Below, one piece after another: positions 58,171 through 64,000 of a stretch of 64,000 nt of DNA. Source of the stretch: Norana najaformis (lineage: Eukaryota > Annelida > Clitellata > Crassiclitellata > Hormogastridae); the NCBI GenBank assembly GCA_964023275.1, contig OZ029919.1:10246202-10310201 (forward strand), read 5' to 3'. The notes under the pieces were generated by a model that searched no databases, was not told the DNA's origin, and saw only the letters and a list, made by a program, of their open reading frames with translations. Positions within the stretch are counted from its first letter, which is position 1, and every line of letters begins with the position of its first letter. A program made the position numbers and the translations under genes.

Positions 58171-58190
58171 ATGGCCGCGGACATGCGCAG
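58171..58190 (-). promoter_or_regulatory. NRF1/YY1-like motif cluster
   Basis: Plus strand ATGGCCGCGGACATGCGCAG; reading minus, CTGCGCATGT (NRF1-like) precedes CGCGGCCAT. Position fits a promoter for the candidate exon at 57710-58150. Confidence 0.3.
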
Positions 58191-58569
58191 AAGTCCAACA
58201 TTTTTCTGCATCTGCTACATCTCTGCTATATCTCTACGACATCTTATTTCCGCAAATCTGGTGTGTTTCATATTCCGTTCACTGAGCCACTGTGCATTAC
58301 ATTGACAAATTCATGCCGTATATTATTGCAAAACTCATAAATCTTTTCTCGGATTAGATATGAATTGAACTGATAGATTAATCAGACAACATATTACAGT
58401 GTTACGTGCATGGACTTATTGGTCGGCTGAATAGGTCTAAGACCTGACCAATGACGGTGGGAAACTAGAAAATACTGGAGGCAGCACATCGTAGTTGGTT
58501 GAGGGGAATTTTGACGTAAGATGGCGTGATAAAAATCTAATGAAGAGAAAAGTCAGAACAAGAGGATAG

Positions 58570-58760
58570 AAAGAATATCATCAGAAAGAAAAGACTGAAA
58601 TGGATGTGACATGTAATTCGTATGAACAAAGAAGAAAGATAGCCGTACCAACCAAGCGATGTACTGGATCGCTGAAAGGAACAATAGGAAAGGAAGACCA
58701 AGAAGGAACTGGCCAGGGATCATCAGAAACAGTTTGAAATGTTTGAAGATGAGACGAGAC
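58570..58760 (+). mobile_element. LINE ORF2 C-terminal remnant
   Basis: Read with frame changes: KRLKWM, HVIRMNKE, AMYWIAERNNRKGRPRRNWP. This matches the RRLRWLGHVMRM ... GRPRMTW tail of reverse transcriptases from RTE-like and related LINEs. It is only about 190 bases and broken, and is followed by a GA microsatellite (58776-58873). Confidence 0.55.
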
Positions 58761-58775
58761 AAGACAGGAAAACTG

Positions 58776-58822
58776 GCGGTAGAGAGAGAGAGACAGAGAG
58801 AAAGAGAAAGAGAGAAAGAGAG

Positions 58823-58873
<51 letters not shown>
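58776..58873. repeat. (GA)n microsatellite
   Basis: AGAG with CAGA interruptions; another GA-rich patch at 59085-59130. Open frames here are artefacts. Confidence 0.9.
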
Positions 58874-58875
<2 letters not shown>

Positions 58876-59868
58876 TGAACCTGCATAAGGAGGACTAAGT
58901 AATAAGTAAGTGAGTAAGCCGCATGCTATCATTGCATGCCGACAAATGTCTGGTAACATAGAGTTGCTTATGAAGTAGTCGTTTCTATTTCATTCGCTCA
59001 TTTTAAATATTCAGAAATGTCTGTATTAACTTCCACTCATAGAAAAATAAAGAAAAATAGATTAGATAGAAAAAGTTAGAGAAAAGAGAGAGAACGAGAA
59101 AGAGACAGAAAGAGAGAAATGGAGAGAGAGCGAAAAATAAATAGTGGAGACGGATTATCATGAGTAACATGAATTGATTTGAGTATCATGAGTTTTCAAG
59201 AAAAATAAAAGTTAGGATGGAAAATCTCTCACTAAGAAGGAGATTGTTGAAACCTGGTAAAATAGGGGCTGTTATCTTTTTGCCTACTGGAGAGTTGTAT
59301 GCCAAATTAGTCTAGCACATAAGTATAACTTTGGAAAATAACAACTTAAACATCGTTACATGCATCTGTAAATTGCATTTTCGAATTGACTACATGCGTT
59401 GTTCTTGGACTTTCACGGGTCAGGTGATCGATCTTATTTTTTCAATTTCTGGATTCAATTGAGAGAAAATTGCCTGCATACGGAAGAACCTAGCAACAAA
59501 CCTTTCTGTTCTGACGTAACTTCTTGGCCGGCTCTTATCCATTAGTCACGGGTATATCAATTATTCATTGTTTAGACTTTAGGTTCATCTGCTGGTTCTT
59601 CTGCATTGTGGTCCACTGCGCCAAATGTGTTGGTGTAAGCTTCCAGAGTCGAGCCCTTTGCGGCAGGGAAGGTTGGTTGTGTTCGACCTCTGAATCTGAA
59701 ATAAGCGGAAAAGCAGAACAAAATGTGATTTACTGCGGCATATCTTCATACAACATTTCATTCAAACAACTTAAATGCCGAGAAAGCTTCTATTTAATCA
59801 GACGACACACGACCCTATACAGTGAAGTATGTTTGTGGATTTCGTCTCTTCGCAGAGAGACTGCTGTA

Positions 59869-60840
59869 GGGGTAAGTGGTGCAAAAGTGGCAGGGTGGGG
59901 GTAAGAGTGGCATCCCATCTTCGAAGTATTTACTCACTTTGTGAAACCCTTACCTAGTACGAACATTGACTATCATTTAGCGATACGTTTTATGGGCCGG
60001 AAGTTCCCGAAAGTTCAATTGTAAAAATTTTATAGAAATTTTTCGATTTTTCGCGTTATTTCCTGTTTTCTTGAGTATCTGATATAAATTGTTTACATTC
60101 AGTATTAGGATCGAACTTGTTAACTTTTTATTTTGTACTATGCAGGTAAATGTGTTCTTTTTAATGATAAATGTTTGATGGGCCTAGTCAGTGCAGTAAT
60201 GCTGACTGCTGCTCTTAATTATGAGCACCCAAAGCGGGGCAAAAGAGGCATTGTAGAGCCGCTTTTGCCCCGTGTATACATGGCACTGTTGCCCCATGAC
60301 TGTCATTTTTGCCCCAGGTACGTCAGTCTTGCCCCTGGTGGGTGCCACTTTTACCCAGGTGACGTGCTACTTTTGCCCCAGTACCAAAGCATAATCTTAA
60401 CCATCCATAACTCACCCAGTATTTAATATTCTCAGCCACATTTGTGATATATTGAAATAAGCTTTGGATTGAGAATGCCAATTGTATGTGCTTGATATTC
60501 ATTTTTTTTAAATTTGGCTAAAGGCACTGGGTTGCCACTTTTGCCCACCTACATGCCAGTCTTGCCCACAGTTTGCATTTGACATTGCAGCATCATGGTT
60601 CGAAGTTATAAGCGCAAGACTCAGCGACGGAGTTACACTGACGAGACATTGTGTCATGCAATGAAAATGGTGGCTAGTGGTGATTTGTCGAAACGCCAAG
60701 CAATGATGAAGTTTTGAATTCCAAGAAGCACTATGGCTAAACGTCTTAAGCATCCTGGTATTATTCCAACAAGCCTAAGACGGTTTAAGCGAGTGTTTAA
60801 TGATGAGTTTGAAAAAGAGCTTGAAAACCTCCAAATTCTA
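59869..60840 (+). mobile_element. pogo-like DNA transposon remnant with psq-type HTH
   Basis: From ATG 60595 the frame reads MVRSYKRKTQRRSYTDETL, KMVASGDLSKRQAMMKF, a stop, then IPRSTMAKRLKHPG and VFNDEFEKELE: the N-terminal Pipsqueak/CENP-B-type DNA-binding domain of pogo/Tigger-like transposases. The catalytic part is absent. Upstream, GGGGTAAGTGGTGCAAAAGTG after a TA dinucleotide at about 59867 may be the element's 5' end, followed by many copies of TTTTGCCCC in either orientation up to 60560. The 3' side is interrupted by LINE sequence near 60900. Confidence 0.55.
60235..60560. repeat. Array of TTTTGCCCC-like motifs
   Basis: At least nine GGGCAAAA/TTTTGCCCC/CTTGCCCC copies irregularly spaced, e.g. 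near 60235, 60262, 60290, 60308, 60329, 60352, 60373, 60539 and 60562. Also GTGCAAAAGTGG near 59878. They lie between the putative 5' end and the start codon of the pogo-like remnant. Confidence 0.65.
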
Positions 60841-60904
60841 CAGGCCTACATAGAAGGAAAGGATGGGGGATAAAAAAAATTAACATCAGTAAGACAACTT
60901 TAAT

Positions 60905-61120
60905 GATATTTGATGTTGAAGAGAACGAGATTCCAGTGAAGTAGTTGGTGAAAAGATCGAAAGTGTGGGCGAATTTGTTTATTTGGGAAGCCTGCTGACA
61001 TGGGACAATGACTGTAACAAAGAGATAAAGAGAAGAATAGCAAAAGCAAGCAGAGCAATGGCGGGTTTCAAGAACATCTGGAGGAGCAAGGAGTTTAGTG
61101 TGAACACCAAAGAAGCACAG
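60905..61120 (+). mobile_element. LINE reverse-transcriptase fragment
   Basis: The frame reads ESVGEFVYLGSLLTWDND, CNKEIKRRIAKASRAM, AGFKNIWRSKEFSVNTKEA: the FKYLGSLI ... EIKRRIAMAK ... WKSK ... T K block at the end of the RT domain in non-LTR elements. No other part is present; it truncates or follows the pogo-like remnant. Confidence 0.7.
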
Positions 61121-61629
61121 TAAGCCGGGAACGAGGCAGCAGAAACAATTCTTTTCTTCCAGATTTGAAACGTGGCTGTACAAATGTTGTATAACTAGAA
61201 TAGAAATTACTCCAACAAGTCAAACGAAAGAGGCAATCAGTGCTAGGCATGAACTGTAGAAACGAGACAATAAAAGCTGTCATGATAATTGTCACGCAAT
61301 ATGCTTCGTCAATTCGTCAGAGTTGTTAGCAACCTATATATGCTATATACACTGCTTTATATGCTAGATACATAAAAAAGTTTTACTAATGGACGTTATT
61401 ATTACCGTTTCTATATATCGTTTTTGTCATTTTGTCATAAACAAATCGTTCTATATGCGATAAACTCTAAGCGCATTATGCAATTTCCTTTTCCAACGAC
61501 AGCAAATTATTCTTTCATTCGTTATGAGATTTTTAGCTCTTCATTGATGTCTACTGAAATTGAACTCTTCACCTCTTCTTCCTCTTATCTCTCTCTCCTC
61601 TCCAACCCCAAGCACCACCACCCCGTAGC

Positions 61630-61800
61630 TGCCATGCTGTCTCTCCGTCTGACTTTTGGATCTTGACCTGGAATCGAACCCTTTTGCCTATCGATTTTGT
61701 TTTGACTGAGCGCCTGTGAATAAGCTGGTCCCCTCGGAGTAGCTTTCGTTGGGCGCTGTAGAAATCTCGGAATTACGATTACGATTACGATTCAGCCTTA
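61630..61800 (+). repeat. Dispersed repeat family with ATTACG tail, copy 3
   Basis: TTTTGGATCTTGACCTGGAA, TCGAACCCTTTTGCCTATCG, GAGCGCCTGTGAATAAGCTGG, GGGCGCTGTAGAAATCTCGG and a final ATTACGATTACGATTACG. The best preserved copy; it shows that the ATTACG repeat is the 3' end in this orientation. Confidence 0.7.
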
Positions 61801-62619
61801 TATATACATATATATGGAGAACGAATATACATACAAATATATATTTATGAATGTGTGTATGCATGCGTGTGAACATTGATGCTCGCATATATATACACGT
61901 AAAAATTTATGAGCACCGATGCTCACCATTAGGATTTCTGGCTGGTTTTTTGCAATTTGTTATACCACGGCTCTTTAAACAGGATTTGTGATAGGAGGAG
62001 TTAGACCTATAGACAGAAGCGAAAATATTCGGAGAAATACGCCTTGATTGGCAAACAGCCTGAACAATTGAGGCGCAGGAAGTTTCATCCGTCAAACTTC
62101 AGAAATGGCAACCTGCTATTAAATGCTTCACCAGTTCGTTCACTTAACACATAGAGACGTCCCAGGCATACCTATAATTAATTTGTAAAGCTCAGTTTCT
62201 GCATGGATGCCTGCCTATCAGTTTGACCGCCTATCTATCCTCTCCAGAGTTCCTCCTGATTTAAACAGGTCCTATACAGAACATGCACTGTGCAGCCTGC
62301 TAACATTTGTGCATTGCATATATGCTGCATGCATGGTATAAAAACATGCATGGTACATGTAAGCAAGTAACCCAGTTTATACACAGCTGAACTATAAATT
62401 GAAAATTAATGAGGAAAATTCTGAGCGTTGCGAAGTTGTTTTGATACAAAATCATCCAATGACGCAAGCTGTAAGAGGATCTGCTACCAGATATTTATAT
62501 GAAGCATGTTGCATGTTGACTGGCCTCATAGTGCAGCTGGGCTGACAGCAACTAACCTGTCTCTAGTCAGAATTATGTTAAGGACTTATATCAGTAATAA
62601 TGTGCGCCCACACATATGC

Positions 62620-62945
62620 ATACCTACCTGCCTGCCTGCCTGCCTGCATGCCCTGCCTGCCTGCCTAACTACATACATAGGCCTACAAGCCCTACATACA
62701 TACATAGACCTACATACATACATGCATATATACATACATTCATACATCCATCCATACATACATACATGTATACATACATACATGCAAACATGATGATGAT
62801 TTCTCTGCCCGAAAGCAGTTCCATTAGCTTTATGCCACCCGGGGATGAGAAGAGTGAGGTGGTTTCCCGTTGCCTTCCCCACATACATACACACATACAT
62901 ACATACATACATACATACATACATACATACATACATGCATACGTA
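62620..62945. repeat. (CTGC)n and (ATAC)n microsatellites
   Basis: CTGCCTGC run at 62626-62665, then ATACATACATAG runs to 62790, a unique 90-base insert (62791-62880), then ATAC again to 62940. The many open frames are artefacts. Confidence 0.85.
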
Positions 62946-63544
62946 CGAGAAATGAAAGGTTAAGATGTTACAAGCACCTTGAGAGGGTTTAAATTGTAGA
63001 GTCAGCCAAGCATCAGATGACTCTGCCAAGGGGCAGAAATACGAAGTACCTTCCTCGGGCTAAGAAATGGATTGCGCAAACCAACCTAGGCATTCTCAGA
63101 TGCACGAATTCTAAACTGGTTCAAAGCAGCTGATCTTAAAATTATCTTATGTCAGAAAGAATCGGGTTGAAGAACTTTTCCCCTTCAGTCTTTCTTATCT
63201 GGGGATTTCTCTCCTTGCCATTGGCTTCGTCATAACAGACTACCACAGAAGCATAAAGCTTGTTTTCGCAGATAATAATGGCATTCGTCACACGATGCTT
63301 TTACTGTTCTCCTGAAGGGTCTAAAACAATTCTCATCGTTAAAAATCATATCTACTCAAGCTAAATTAGTTAAATTGTCTCAAAGCCTCAAGAGAATAAG
63401 ATCCTGCCACAGCAGATGCTTCTCCAGCTGTCCGGTGCTGCATGCGTGACCTTCGCGTAAATGTGCGAAGTGCAATACAGGGCTACCCAGACATCGAGCC
63501 CTTGATGGACATCGGCGCTGTAAGCTCCTTTTCATTATTATTTG

Positions 63545-63610
63545 TGCTTTTGTTAAGCGCAACTACCTAATGATTAAGCATCAATCGATGGCGCTGAGCA
63601 ACTGTGAGTG
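63545..63610 (-). repeat. SINE 3' fragment
   Basis: TGTTAAGCGCAACTACCTAAT, TGATTAAGCATCAATCGATGG and CGCTGAGCAACTGTGAGTGAA match the 3' part of the tRNA-headed SINE at 39250-39421. Confidence 0.6.
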
Positions 63611-63640
63611 AAGGACTTGTTGCCCTGTGCTGCATGCACA

Positions 63641-63745
63641 GATCGGTAGGATAGCCGTGTCATCAGCGCTTTTGAGAGGTACTTGAAGAGCGCTATATAA
63701 GTGCTTGTTACATTACATTACATACATTACATTACATTACATGCA
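63641..63745 (+). mobile_element. LINE 3' tail, near-identical to 27439-27530
   Basis: GATCGGTAGGATAGCCGTGT onward to GAAGAGCGCTATATAAGTGC and (TTACA)n is the same as the tail at 27.4 kb over about 85 bases. It is flanked by CATGCA on both sides, a likely target-site duplication, so this is a severely 5'-truncated insertion. Confidence 0.75.
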
Positions 63746-63827
63746 TGACCTTCGCGTAAATGTGCACAGTGCACTACAACTCTACCCAGACACCCAGACC
63801 CCGATGAGGAGTGGCGCTGTAAGCTAC

Positions 63828-63939
63828 CCATCTTCTGATCGATATTAGCATTCAGTTGACGTATGTCTTCGTTAATCGCCTCTTCACAATTCATTAGACA
63901 GAGCTTGTATGAATCCACGAAGTCGAAAAAACCAGAAGG
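63828..63939 (-). CDS. Candidate internal exon at the window edge
   Basis: Minus strand: acceptor AACAG at 63944-63940, then 37 open codons, PSGFFDFVDSYKLCLMNC, EEAINEDIRQLNANIDQKM, to a GTAGCT donor after 63828 (phase 1). The peptide is helical and coding-like. No partner exon is identified; the rest of the gene would lie beyond the right edge or in the duplicated block at 63.4-63.7 kb. No family recognised. Confidence 0.25.
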
Positions 63940-64000
63940 CTGTTACTTGAACCAGTGTCACTTTAGTCGTTTCGTCAGTTAATGTCTTCCCAGTCGTTAG

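Larger units (their letters stand above)
63427..63830. repeat. Tandem duplication interrupted by a SINE tail and a LINE tail
   Basis: GCTGCATGCGTGACCTTCGCG ... GGCGCTGTAAGCT at 63427-63532 recurs as 63609-63635 plus 63742-63825, with about 75% identity. A SINE 3' part (63545-63610) separates the copies and a LINE tail (63641-63741) is inserted in the second. On the minus strand both copies stay open over CLG..V.HFAHLREGHAC-type peptides. Confidence 0.6.

Noticed and set aside
62506-63029. Frames of 87-147 codons near 62.5-63.0 kb
   Set aside because: Generated by ATAC and CTGC microsatellites.

Overview
The window is metazoan nuclear DNA. It has intron-rich protein genes with GT-AG (and one GC-AG) splice sites, long non-coding stretches, L2-like LINE remnants, tRNA-derived SINEs, DNA-transposon remnants and many microsatellites. 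A subunit of the axonemal nexin-dynein regulatory complex implies motile cilia or flagella. The repeat spectrum (L2-type tails ending in a GCGCTATATAA-like motif, abundant palindromic TAGGCCTA) suggests a marine invertebrate, perhaps a deuterostome; the phylum is a guess.

Layout. 1-4.5 kb: no secure gene, repeat fragments. 4.5-8.1 kb (+): a complete six-exon ARL8 lysosomal small GTPase. 8.1-13.7 kb: 3' UTR and intergenic DNA with SINE and repeat pieces. 13.7-19.4 kb (+): a complete six-exon SLC35C1 GDP-fucose transporter with a LINE remnant in intron 2. 21.3-40.6 kb (-): a complete 18-exon IQCA1/DRC11 gene whose introns hold LINEs, SINEs, a 484-bp foldback element, minisatellites and possibly a small nested gene on the other strand. 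40.6-53.2 kb: no secure gene, but three related promoter-like units (37.4, 48.5 and 51.2 kb; the first lies in a DRC11 intron), a TIR element and large simple repeats. 53.25-55.1 kb (-): an intronless 608-residue otopetrin-like proton channel. 55.1-64 kb: microsatellites, a candidate first exon with a CpG-rich promoter, a pogo-like transposon remnant, LINE and SINE tails, and a tandem duplication at the right edge.

The four recognised genes (lysosome positioning GTPase, Golgi nucleotide-sugar transporter, ciliary AAA protein, proton channel) have no evident shared pathway; this looks like ordinary neighbourhood, not an operon or cluster. Three proteins were rebuilt exon by exon with consistent intron phases: 185, 343 and 830 residues, close to the usual family lengths. 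The least explained signals are the promoter-leader repeat family, the foldback element next to a DRC11 splice donor, and the candidate nested gene at 28.9 kb.
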